From Patescibacteria group bacterium (GTDB lineage Bacteria > Patescibacteriota > Minisyncoccia > UBA6257 > HR35), in NCBI GenBank assembly GCA_030550735.1, contig JAUQOT010000008.1, positions 1-14,460 on the forward strand: DNA of 14,460 nucleotides, given 5' to 3'. This document shows, piece after piece, positions 1-6,065 of the stretch. The notes beneath the pieces were generated by a model, which had not been told where the DNA came from, searched no databases, and saw only the letters and a list, made by a program, of their open reading frames with translations. A program made the position numbers and the translations under genes. Within the stretch, counting starts at the first letter, position 1. Each line of letters begins with the position of its first letter.

Positions 1-2
1 CT

Positions 3-410
3 CTCTGGGTAGCCAAAGGAGCTTATGAAAATGGAGGAATTGTTATTGGACTTTCGCCTGCAAGAAGTTATAAGGAACATGTTAATGTTTATAAATTACC
101 TACAGATTATCATCAAACAATTTTATATACTGGCGAGGGGTATAGCGGAAGAAATTTACTTTTAACTAAAATGGGTGATGGTGTAATTTTCATTTGTGGA
201 AGAATTGGGACTTTAAATGAATTTACAATAGCTTTTGAAGAAGAAAAGCCAATGGGTGTTCTCGTTGGTTCTGGAGGAGTTGAAGAATATTTTATGGAAA
301 TTGTTGAAAAAGCTCAAAGGGGGAGAGGAAAAATCATCTGGGAACAAGACCCAAAAAAATTAGTTGAAAAATTAATCGATTTAGTTAAAAATGAAATAGA
401 AGAAAATTAA
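3..410 (+). CDS. LOG/SLOG-family Rossmann-fold protein (TIGR00725-like), 5' end cut off by the window
   Basis: The reading frame is open from base 3 to the TAA at 408-410, so the gene enters from the left; the internal ATG at 171 is not the start. The visible 135 residues look like the C-terminal half to two thirds of a SLOG-superfamily protein related to cytokinin-activating LOG enzymes and TIGR00725 (DprA/Smf-related) proteins. What supports this is a GGIVIGLSP strand-loop followed by GYSGRNLLL (the family's usual aRN motif), then GRIGTLNE in the place of the nucleotide-binding GGxGTxxE motif. The second Gly of that motif is Arg here. Family members bind nucleotides or release a base from nucleoside monophosphates; the actual substrate cannot be read from the sequence. 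The stop shares one base with the next ATG (TAATG), so it is probably cotranscribed with the MgtC-like gene. The family call is fairly secure, the function is not. Confidence 0.75.
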   Translation, partial: LWVAKGAYENGGIVIGLSPARSYKEHVNVYKLPTDYHQTILYTGEGYSGRNLLLTKMGDGVIFICGRIGTLNEFTIAFEEEKPMGVLVGSGGVEEYFMEIVEKAQRGRGKIIWEQDPKKLVEKLIDLVKNEIEEN

Positions 411-835
411 TGAATTTAATTTTGCCTTTAAAAGAAATAATTTACCGATTGGTGCTAGCTGCTATTTTAGGAGGAATAATTGGAATGGAGAGAAGTTTGC
501 TAAAAAAACAGGCAGGATTAAGAACTTTTGCTTTAGTTTCTTTAGGTGCTTCTCTTTTTTCTTATCTCGGATATTCAGTTTTTCCAAATGATCCAACTTC
601 GGTTTCAAGAATAATAGCTAATTTAGTTGTTGGGGTAGGGTTTTTGGGAGCAGGCTTAATTTTTCTCAAAGAAGAAAAAATATATGGTTTAACCACAGCT
701 GCAGCTTTATGGGTTACAGCAGCTATTGGTGGAGCGGTAGGAATTGGTTTGTATTTTGAAGCTTTTCTAACAACAATTTTAGCGGTAGTTATTTTAACTT
801 TATGGACATATATTGAAAACTTTATTAGAAAATGA
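410..835 (+). CDS. MgtC/SapB-family inner-membrane protein
   Basis: This 141-residue, mostly hydrophobic protein has four or five predicted membrane segments. It carries the family signatures in order: GMER at 25-28, AGLRT at 35-39, GVGFLGAG at 75-82, and GLTTAA plus W at 93-101. It ends after the membrane domain, so the cytoplasmic ACT-like domain of Salmonella MgtC (about 230 residues) is absent; this is the short SapB-like form. In characterised bacteria MgtC affects growth at low magnesium and regulates the F-type ATPase. A specific role here is not known. The start overlaps the upstream stop by one base (TAATG), and the TGA stop overlaps the next start by four bases (ATGA), so translation of the three genes is probably coupled. 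No Shine-Dalgarno sequence precedes it. Confidence 0.88.
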   Translation: MNLILPLKEIIYRLVLAAILGGIIGMERSLLKKQAGLRTFALVSLGASLFSYLGYSVFPNDPTSVSRIIANLVVGVGFLGAGLIFLKEEKIYGLTTAAALWVTAAIGGAVGIGLYFEAFLTTILAVVILTLWTYIENFIRK

Positions 836-1932
836 AAATTATCTTTTCTAAAGAGATAGAAGCTATTTTTATTTTTTTAAGTACCATTATCGGTTTAGGT
901 GTTTTTATTCTACCTTATACTTTAAAAGTAAGCGGCTTTTATTTTTTTCTTTGGTTATTTTTTTGGTTTTTCGTGTTTTATTTAATCCATCTAATTTTCA
1001 CGGAAATTTTACTTCAAACTCCTGAAAAACACAATCTTCCTGGTTTAGCTGAAATTTACCTTCACCATCGTGCCAAACATATTGTTTGGATTTTTGATTT
1101 TTTTGGAATGTTGGGTGTTTTTTGGATTTATCTTATAGCTTTAACAAAATTTTGGGGAACAATTTTTCCTGATAAGGTTTTTTTAATTAAATTAATTTTT
1201 GTTATTTTTAACATTTATTTTATTTCTCGAAACATAAAGATTTTTGCCAAATTTGAATCGATTTTAGGGAGTTTAATCATAATTTTTTTTCTTGGAATTT
1301 CTTTTTGGTTAATCTTAAATATAAATCCTAAAAATTTTACTGAAATATTATCTTTTAAAAATTTTTTCTTACCTTACGGAGTTTTACTTTTTGCTTTTTC
1401 TGGAACTTCGGCAGTTCCTTTAGTTCTTGATATTCTTGGAAAGGACACAAAAAAAATTAAAAAAATAAACTTTATTTCTTTATTTTTAGTTTCTCTAATG
1501 TATATTTTTTATTCTTTAAGTGTTATAGGTTTTTTAGGACCCAAAACAACCGAAGCGTCGGTTGATGCTTTAAAACCCTTTATTCCTTTGCCTCTTTTTG
1601 TTTCAATTCTCATCTTAATAACTTTTAACATAATGTTAGTAGATTTAGCTTTTTACCTCAAAAGAGGCTTAATTTATGATTACAAATTAAGTCCATTTTT
1701 AGCTAATATTATTATTAATTCTCTAATTTTCTTTTTAATTTTTCTACCTGAATCATCTCTTGTCGAAGTTGTAAGCTTAATTAGTGAAATATTTTTGGCT
1801 TTTAATCTTCTTATAATTAATCTTATCTATCTTAAGCTTAAAAATAAAATTTATTTTAAAATACCTTCTTTAGTTGTAATCGCAATCTCTTTAATTTTTC
1901 TTTTAGGTATTATCCATGGAATTATCAGATAA
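832..1932 (+). CDS. Amino-acid permease-like membrane transporter (APC superfamily, AAAP/aromatic permease type)
   Basis: This 366-residue, very hydrophobic protein has about ten or eleven membrane segments spread over its whole length. Near the N terminus (residues 20-29) it has IGLGVFILPY, matching the unwound first helix of AAAP and aromatic amino-acid permeases (consensus like GxGxLxLPY), where substrate and ion bind. A second family-like stretch, FSGTSAVPLV, lies around residues 189-198 and is followed by a charged cytoplasmic loop. The likely role is proton- or sodium-coupled uptake of an amino acid, which would suit an auxotrophic organism with a reduced genome; substrate is unknown. 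It starts inside the MgtC-like gene (4-base overlap) and its end overlaps the next gene by 17 bases. A more distant transporter of the same superfamily is the main alternative. Confidence 0.7.
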   Translation: MKIIFSKEIEAIFIFLSTIIGLGVFILPYTLKVSGFYFFLWLFFWFFVFYLIHLIFTEILLQTPEKHNLPGLAEIYLHHRAKHIVWIFDFFGMLGVFWIYLIALTKFWGTIFPDKVFLIKLIFVIFNIYFISRNIKIFAKFESILGSLIIIFFLGISFWLILNINPKNFTEILSFKNFFLPYGVLLFAFSGTSAVPLVLDILGKDTKKIKKINFISLFLVSLMYIFYSLSVIGFLGPKTTEASVDALKPFIPLPLFVSILILITFNIMLVDLAFYLKRGLIYDYKLSPFLANIIINSLIFFLIFLPESSLVEVVSLISEIFLAFNLLIINLIYLKLKNKIYFKIPSLVVIAISLIFLLGIIHGIIR

Positions 1933-3130
1933 AAAGGGTTTTACCATAATTGAAATTTTAACGGTTTTGTTTCTTATTTTAATTCTTTCAAATATTCTCA
2001 TTTTTTTATTTAATTACTTAGATATCATTAAAAGGGCACGAGATTCTAGAAGATTAAACGATTTAAAAGTTTTAGACTCAGCTATTAAAAATTTACTTCT
2101 TCAAAATCCCTCGTGGTTTTCAGGTCAAGATTATGTTATTTATATTTCTCTTCCTGATAATAACCCCAATTGTTCTTCATATTCTAATCTTCCACCAATT
2201 TTTTCACCTTTTTCTTATAGGTGTTCAAATTCCTCGAATTATTTAAAAACAGATGGTTCTGGTTGGCTTCCTATAAATTTTTCTTCTTCACTAATAGGTG
2301 TTTCAAAATTACCCGTTGATCCTTTAAATAATTCAGAGTATTTCTATGCTTTTTTAAAAATAAAAAATAAATATAAGTTAACCGCAAAAATGGAATCTGA
2401 AGCTTTTGGATATGAAATGATTAACGATGGTGGAATAGAACCCCTTCTTTACGAAATTGGAAATGATCTAAAAATACCCAATCCTCAATCAGGTTTAATT
2501 ATTTATTTACCATTTGAAGAAGGAGAGGGGACAATAACAAAAGATCTTTCTGGTTATAACAATAATGGAACTTTATATAATTTTGATTTTACAACTTCTT
2601 CTGGATGGGTGAAAGGGAAAATTGGTTGGGGTTTAGCTTTTGATGGAATTAACGACTATGTTTATGTACCTAATTCTTATTCTCTCCAACAAATTGGTAA
2701 TTTAACAATATTTTTTTACGCTTATCCAACAAATATAACTAAAGGAAGACAAAATCTATTAGGGAAAGCTTATGGAGGAGAATTTGATTTAACAATGGAA
2801 ACAAATGGAAGTTTAAGTTATTATCATGGAACTTCCGGTAGCAATTCTTCTCCTTATATGTCTTGTAATTCAACGGGATTTTTTCAAAATTCTTCATGGG
2901 TAAATGTAATAATTAAAAGAAATATTACTGAACAAGAAATTCAATTTTATAAAAATGGCACCCCTAATAATTCGAGTTGTACATCGTGGTTAAATCCGAG
3001 TCAAAGTAATAATAGATTAGGTATTGGCTATGAATATGCTGGTTATTTTCAAGGGATTTTAGATGAAGTGAGAATTTATTCTAAAAGTTTATCACAAGAA
3101 GACATAAAAATTTTAACAAGAGCTTATTAA
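1916..3130 (+). CDS. Type IV prepilin-like protein fused to a C-terminal LamG/concanavalin A-like domain
   Basis: This 404-residue protein begins with a class III signal: KKGFTIIE, with cleavage expected between G8 and F9, Glu at mature position +5 (E13), and a hydrophobic helix to about residue 36. A pilin middle region follows, with RARDSRRLNDL at 40-50, GWLPINF at 116-122 and LPVDPLN at 132-138; the same landmarks occur in the prepilins at 6066 and 10958. From about residue 193 to 400 it has a LamG_3-type beta sandwich, recognised by GWGLAFDGINDYVYVP and the closing LDEVRIYSKSLSQEDI. Four cysteines (86, 103, 317, 355) could form disulfides. LamG domains commonly bind glycans or proteins, so this is probably a minor or tip pilin with an adhesive head. 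It starts within the permease gene. No prepilin peptidase, PilB or PilC gene is nearby. Confidence 0.85.
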   Translation: MELSDKKGFTIIEILTVLFLILILSNILIFLFNYLDIIKRARDSRRLNDLKVLDSAIKNLLLQNPSWFSGQDYVIYISLPDNNPNCSSYSNLPPIFSPFSYRCSNSSNYLKTDGSGWLPINFSSSLIGVSKLPVDPLNNSEYFYAFLKIKNKYKLTAKMESEAFGYEMINDGGIEPLLYEIGNDLKIPNPQSGLIIYLPFEEGEGTITKDLSGYNNNGTLYNFDFTTSSGWVKGKIGWGLAFDGINDYVYVPNSYSLQQIGNLTIFFYAYPTNITKGRQNLLGKAYGGEFDLTMETNGSLSYYHGTSGSNSSPYMSCNSTGFFQNSSWVNVIIKRNITEQEIQFYKNGTPNNSSCTSWLNPSQSNNRLGIGYEYAGYFQGILDEVRIYSKSLSQEDIKILTRAY

Positions 3131-3134
3131 TTTG

Positions 3135-3206
3135 AGGCACGGGCCGGATTCGAACCGGCGTTAAGCGGTTTTGCAGACCGCTGCGTAACCACTCCGCCAC
3201 CGTGCC
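3135..3206 (-). tRNA. tRNA-Cys (anticodon GCA)
   Basis: On the minus strand a complete cloverleaf folds over 72 bases. The acceptor stem is GGCACGG/CCGTGCC. The D arm has a GCG/CGC stem, the anticodon stem is GCGGT/ACCGC with loop CTGCAAA (anticodon GCA), and the T arm is GCCGG-TTCGAAT-CCGGC. The discriminator base is U, the cysteine identity base, which supports this register over a shifted one. The 3' CCA is not encoded. It lies 16 bases downstream of prfA, with a promoter-like TAAAAT in the gap, and its 3' end is four bases from the stop of the convergent LamG-pilin gene. Confidence 0.97.
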
Positions 3207-3210
3207 TCTA

Positions 3211-3223
3211 ATTATATTTTAAC
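3211..3223 (-). promoter_or_regulatory. Candidate -10 box for tRNA-Cys
   Basis: Read on the minus strand, the last base of the prfA stop begins GTTAAAATATAAT. TAAAAT occupies 3221-3216 and TATAAT 3216-3211. TAAAAT ends nine bases before the first base of the tRNA, which would place transcription start at about 3209-3210. The tRNA may therefore have its own promoter as well as read-through from prfA. No convincing -35 is visible, and in such AT-rich sequence this is only suggestive. Confidence 0.4.
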
Positions 3224-3960
3224 TAATTTTTATTCTGAAAAGCTTGAATTATAAGATCAAGTTCTCCATCTAAAATATCATCTAAATTATGCCAACTTTT
3301 GTTTAAACGATGGTCAGTGATTCTATTTTGAGGGAAATTATAAGTTCTTATTTTTTCTGATCTCTCTTGAGAACCTATTTGTTTTTTTCTTTCTTCAGTT
3401 AAACTTCCGATTATCTTTTCTTGTTCTAATTGCCATATTTTATTTTTTAGCATTTCTAAAGCAATTTCTCTGTTTCTTTGCTGACTTCTCTCAACTTGAC
3501 AAGAAACTACAATACCTGTTGGTTTATGTCTTATTCTTACTGCTGTTTCTACTTTATTAACATTTTGTCCACCGGGACCGCCAGCTCGGAAAAATTCAAT
3601 TTCTAAATCAGACTCTTTTATTTGAATATTTGGTAAAGAGAGTTTAGGAATAACTGCAACTGAAGCAGTTGAAGTATGAATTCGTCCCGATTTTTCTGTA
3701 ATCGGTACTCGTTGAACCCTATGAACTCCAGCTTCTTGTTTTAATAAATCATATACTTTTTCTCCCGAAACTTCAGCAATTAATGTTTTTATTCCTCCTA
3801 AATCAGATTCCGTAATATCTAAAATTTTATATTTCCATCCTTTCTTATCAAAATATTTCGAATACATCCTCCAAAGATCATGTGCAAAAAGAGCTGCTTC
3901 TTCACCACCAACTCCAGCTCTAATTTCAAAATATATTGTTTGTTTTTCTGAATTATTCAT
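3223..3960 (-). CDS. prfA: Peptide chain release factor 1, lacking the N-terminal domain 1
   Basis: This factor recognises UAA/UAG stop codons and triggers peptide release. The protein has 245 residues, against about 360 in typical RF1, and begins directly with FEIRAGVGGEEAALFA, which aligns with roughly residue 105 of E. coli RF1. The functional parts are present: the codon-reading tripeptide PIT at 86-88 within GVHRVQRVPITEKSGRIHTS (RF1-type PxT, not the SPF of RF2), and the catalytic GGQ at 130-132. The C-terminal ITDHRLN region is also present. What is missing is the helical domain 1, which contacts the GTPase-associated region of the ribosome. The ORF cannot extend upstream because TAA and TAG codons lie in frame in the 45 bases before the ATG. 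It sits downstream of rpmE, a classic prfA neighbour, which favours the housekeeping RF1 over the PrfH rescue factor. No prmC/hemK follows; tRNA-Cys does. Confidence 0.88.
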   Translation of the reverse strand: MNNSEKQTIYFEIRAGVGGEEAALFAHDLWRMYSKYFDKKGWKYKILDITESDLGGIKTLIAEVSGEKVYDLLKQEAGVHRVQRVPITEKSGRIHTSTASVAVIPKLSLPNIQIKESDLEIEFFRAGGPGGQNVNKVETAVRIRHKPTGIVVSCQVERSQQRNREIALEMLKNKIWQLEQEKIIGSLTEERKKQIGSQERSEKIRTYNFPQNRITDHRLNKSWHNLDDILDGELDLIIQAFQNKN

Positions 3961-3965
3961 TTTTC

Positions 3966-3997
3966 TTTCTTTTTTAAATTATTTCTTTTTTAAATTA
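3966..3997. repeat. Perfect 16-bp tandem duplication between rpmE and prfA
   Basis: Two identical 16-base units (TTTCTTTTTTAAATTA on the plus strand) lie head to tail at 3966-3981 and 3982-3997. They fill most of the 45-base rpmE-prfA gap. Read toward prfA, each unit ends in a purine-rich AAGAAA tract near the start codon, and the duplication carries a stop in the prfA frame. It could be simple slippage or could affect prfA translation; nothing in the sequence decides this. Confidence 0.8.
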
Positions 3998-4005
3998 TTA
4001 GTAAT

Positions 4006-4227
4006 CTACTCGGTTTTTCTTTTTTCTTTAGTTTTAGCTTGTCTTTTTAAAAATTTCTCAACTCTTCCGATAATAACTTTTGTTTCTTCTTTGCCAGTAA
4101 AAAGAGGAGAACATGAACGACATGTTTCAACAAAAATTTCTTTTTTTGTTCCATAAATTTCATATTCAGCACCACAAGCACATTTAACTTTTGTTAAAAT
4201 ATACTGAGGATGGATTTTTTTCTTCAT
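4006..4227 (-). CDS. rpmE: Ribosomal protein L31 (zinc-binding type)
   Basis: This is a large-subunit ribosomal protein. Taking the ATG at 4227, the product has 73 residues and begins MKKKIHPQY, the normal L31 N terminus. Four cysteines (16, 18, 36, 39) form the CxC...CxxC pattern of the zinc-binding (C+) form. The GRVEKFLKR stretch is typical, and the tail after it is short and lysine-rich. An upstream in-frame ATG at 4248 would add seven residues unlike any L31, and it overlaps a GTTAAAAT box that looks like the promoter -10, so the downstream start is preferred. The gene is divergent from rpsB and is followed 45 bases later by prfA, matching the common rpmE-prfA order. Confidence 0.95.
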   Translation of the reverse strand: MKKKIHPQYILTKVKCACGAEYEIYGTKKEIFVETCRSCSPLFTGKEETKVIIGRVEKFLKRQAKTKEKRKTE

Positions 4228-4238
4228 TAGTAAGTTAC

Positions 4239-4246
4239 ATTTTAAC
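4239..4246 (-). promoter_or_regulatory. Candidate extended -10 box of rpmE
   Basis: On the minus strand the sequence reads TATGTTAAAAT, a TGn-TAAAAT extended -10, ending 11 bases before the preferred rpmE ATG. Transcription would start within a few bases of that ATG. The same GTTAAAAT octamer lies upstream of rpsB, rplT and tRNA-Cys. No clear -35 is seen. Confidence 0.45.
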
Positions 4247-4267
4247 ATATTTTTTAGAAAATTTTAA

Positions 4268-4275
4268 GTTAAAAT
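4268..4275 (+). promoter_or_regulatory. Candidate -10 box of rpsB (leaderless spacing)
   Basis: GTTAAAAT ends six bases before the rpsB ATG, and no Shine-Dalgarno sequence lies between. If TAAAAT (4270-4275) is the -10, the transcript would begin at or next to the start codon, giving a leaderless rpsB-tsf mRNA. It faces away from the equivalent rpmE box 21 bases to the left, so the two form a back-to-back promoter pair. Confidence 0.45.
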
Positions 4276-4281
4276 AAAATT

Positions 4282-5031
4282 ATGACCAAAAATCCACTTC
4301 AACAAAATTTAGTTAAGACAGATAATGAGATCATTTTTGAAGAAATGATGAAGGCTGGTGTTCATTATGGAAGAGGAAAAAAATATACTCATCCTTCGAT
4401 GAGACCTTATTTGTTGAAAACTTTAAAAAACATCGAAATTTTTAATTTGAATCTAACCTTACAAAAATTAAATGAAGTTAGTAACATCTTGACTCAATTT
4501 TTAAAAGAAGGGAAGACTATTTTGTTTATTGGAATATCTCCAGCTGCTTCAATAAAAATAAAAGAAATCGCTGAAGAGCTTAATCAACCGTATATGAATT
4601 ATAAATGGGTAGGAGGTTTCTTAACTAATTTCCAGACAATTTTAAGCAGACTTGTCTATTTTAAAGAATTATTAAAAAAAGAGGAAACCCAAGAATTAAA
4701 AGATTACCCACCAAAAGAAAGAAGTAGAATTGAAAAAGAGTTGAATAAAATGAAACTTACTTACAATGGAGTAAAAAATTTAGAAAAATTACCTGATTTA
4801 GTTTTTATTGTAAATTTAGCTTATAAATCTCATATAACTGCAAAAAGAGAAGCTTTAAAAATGAAAATTCCTATTGTTGCTATTGCTGGTTCTGATAATG
4901 ATGTCTCTCAAATAAAATATTTTGTACCTGCAAATGATAAAGCACCTAAAAGTATATCATTTCTTTTAGATTATATTTATAAAAAGGTTAGCGAGAAATT
5001 AAATTACGAAAAATTGAAAAGTAATGAATAA
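4282..5031 (+). CDS. rpsB: Ribosomal protein S2
   Basis: S2 is a late-assembling small-subunit protein near the platform and the S1 site. The 249-residue product has the expected S2 landmarks: AGVHYGRGKKYTHPSMRPYL at 26-45, VGGFLTNFQTI in the middle, PDLVFIVN at the end of the central strand, then KREALKMKIPIVAI and a PANDKAPKSI motif near the C terminus. Some usually constant positions differ: the loop that normally reads DTNxDP is GSDNDVSQ here, and the usual Asp after LPDxxFVV is Asn. Length is normal for the family. It overlaps tsf by eight bases, the standard rpsB-tsf order with very tight coupling. Confidence 0.95.
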   Translation: MTKNPLQQNLVKTDNEIIFEEMMKAGVHYGRGKKYTHPSMRPYLLKTLKNIEIFNLNLTLQKLNEVSNILTQFLKEGKTILFIGISPAASIKIKEIAEELNQPYMNYKWVGGFLTNFQTILSRLVYFKELLKKEETQELKDYPPKERSRIEKELNKMKLTYNGVKNLEKLPDLVFIVNLAYKSHITAKREALKMKIPIVAIAGSDNDVSQIKYFVPANDKAPKSISFLLDYIYKKVSEKLNYEKLKSNE

Positions 5032-5614
5032 AGAATTACTTGAAAAAATAAAAATTTTAAGAGAAAAAACTGGAGCACCAATTGGAAAATGTAAAGAAGC
5101 CCTTGAAAAGAGTGATGGAGATTTGGAAAAAGCTGAAATTTATTTAAGAGAAAAAGGAGAAAGTCTTTTAGAAAAAAAGAAAGAAACAAAAACCAATCAA
5201 GGAGTTATTTCGGCTTATGTTCATTATAATGGAAAAGTTGCTTCTTTAGTTGAATTAAGATGTGAAACTGATTTTGTTTCTCAAAATGAAGAATTTAAAA
5301 AATTAGCTTACGAAATTGCTATTCAAGTTGCCGCTCTAAAACCCTTATTTGTTTCAATTGAAGCGATTCCTCAAGAAATAATTGAAAATAAGAGAAAAGA
5401 ATTTTTGGTTGGATTAGAAGATAAACCCGAAGAAGTAAAGGAAACAGTTTTTAAAGGAAAATTCGAAAAATGGGTAAAAGAAGTTTGTCTGCTTGAACAA
5501 CCTTACATTAAAAATGAAAGTTTAACAATCAGAGATTTGATTAATGAATACGTAAACAAATTTGGAGAAAAAATTGAAATCGGAAGGTTTATTCGTCTAG
5601 CCTTAAATGAGTAG
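5024..5614 (+). CDS. tsf: Translation elongation factor Ts, short form
   Basis: EF-Ts is the nucleotide exchange factor that recycles EF-Tu. The protein has 196 residues. It starts with a UBA-like domain (LREKTGAPIGKCKEALEKSD, about residues 12-31). The hallmark core follows, with RCETDFVSQNEEFKKLA in the TDFV motif that contacts EF-Tu. Only one dimerisation subdomain follows, so the protein resembles the short Thermus-type EF-Ts rather than the 283-residue E. coli form. The ATG lies inside the end of rpsB (8-base overlap), and its TAG stop overlaps the next gene by eight bases. Confidence 0.95.
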   Translation: MNKELLEKIKILREKTGAPIGKCKEALEKSDGDLEKAEIYLREKGESLLEKKKETKTNQGVISAYVHYNGKVASLVELRCETDFVSQNEEFKKLAYEIAIQVAALKPLFVSIEAIPQEIIENKRKEFLVGLEDKPEEVKETVFKGKFEKWVKEVCLLEQPYIKNESLTIRDLINEYVNKFGEKIEIGRFIRLALNE

Positions 5615-5942
5615 TTGGTTATTCCTTTTCTTTTTTTTCTTTTTTATCTTTGTTTTAATTCTCTACATTTACTTAAAATCGAAAAATATAAAATTAACTC
5701 GAGAAGATTATTATCATTGGTTAAAAATTAATAATCGTTTACGATTTTACAAAATAAGATTATTTAAAAATATTTTTAATCCTTTAAAAGCAAGTTTAGA
5801 TTTTTTTATCTCTAATACTTCAGAAAAAATTCTTCGAAGAATAAAAATTGAAGCTTTAAAATTAGAAACTTGGGCTACTAATAGAATAGAAAAAATCAGA
5901 AAGAAAAAAGAAATATCAGAAGCAGAAAAAAACAAAGAATAA
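5607..5942 (+). CDS. Small membrane-anchored basic protein of unknown function, coupled to tsf
   Basis: I do not recognise a family. The 111-residue product has one very hydrophobic segment at about residues 4-23, including a run of six phenylalanines. About 85 mostly helical, strongly basic residues follow, ending in a charged lysine/glutamate tail. That layout suggests a single-pass protein with a cytoplasmic helical domain that could lie along the membrane or bind nucleic acid. Its ATG overlaps the end of tsf by eight bases, so it is almost certainly translated from the rpsB-tsf mRNA. The ORF is real by position and by the absence of a better alternative, but the function is open. It converges with tRNA-Ser, 11 bases away. 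Confidence 0.6.
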   Translation: MSSWLFLFFFFFFIFVLILYIYLKSKNIKLTREDYYHWLKINNRLRFYKIRLFKNIFNPLKASLDFFISNTSEKILRRIKIEALKLETWATNRIEKIRKKKEISEAEKNKE

Positions 5943-5953
5943 ATTATTTAAAG

Positions 5954-6041
5954 CGGAGGGGGTGGGATTCGAACCCACGAGACCCCAGAAAGGGGTCACG
6001 GCTCTCCAGGCCGTCCCGTTAGTCCACTCCGGCACCCCTCC
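5954..6041 (-). tRNA. tRNA-Ser (anticodon GGA)
   Basis: On the minus strand an 88-base class II tRNA folds cleanly. The acceptor stem is GGAGGGG/CCCCTCC. The anticodon arm is ACGGC-CTGGAGA-GCCGT, giving anticodon GGA (UCC/UCU serine codons). The long variable arm pairs GACCCC with GGGGTC, the serine hallmark here, and the T arm is GTGGG-TTCGAAT-CCCAC. The discriminator is G, as in serine tRNAs. CCA is not encoded. It lies 24 bases downstream of the prepilin at 6066 and has its own likely -10. Confidence 0.97.
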
Positions 6042-6051
6042 AATTAAAAAA

Positions 6052-6060
6052 ATTTTATCA
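6052..6060 (-). promoter_or_regulatory. Candidate extended -10 box of tRNA-Ser
   Basis: The minus strand reads TGATAAAAT (TGn-TAAAAT) in the 24-base gap between the upstream prepilin stop and the tRNA, ending ten bases before the tRNA 5' end. This is good spacing for a start just upstream of the mature tRNA. No -35 is apparent. Confidence 0.4.
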
Positions 6061-6065
6061 TAAAA

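Noticed and set aside
171..410. A separate 79-residue gene starting at the ATG at 171
   Set aside because: The frame is open to the left edge, and the translated upstream part belongs to the same SLOG-like fold, so this ATG is internal.
3223..3960. Assignment as the ribosome rescue factor PrfH or as RF2
   Set aside because: It has an RF1-type PxT tripeptide and not SPF, no rtcB-like neighbour is seen, and it follows rpmE as prfA usually does.
4228..4248. An N-terminal extension of L31 from the ATG at 4248
   Set aside because: The extra seven residues do not match L31, and the ATG overlaps the likely -10 box; MKKKIHPQY at 4227 is the family start.
5004..5189. A minus-strand 61-residue Leu/Phe-rich reading frame
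   Set aside because: It is antisense to the end of rpsB and the start of tsf; the hydrophobic composition comes from reading A-rich codons backward.
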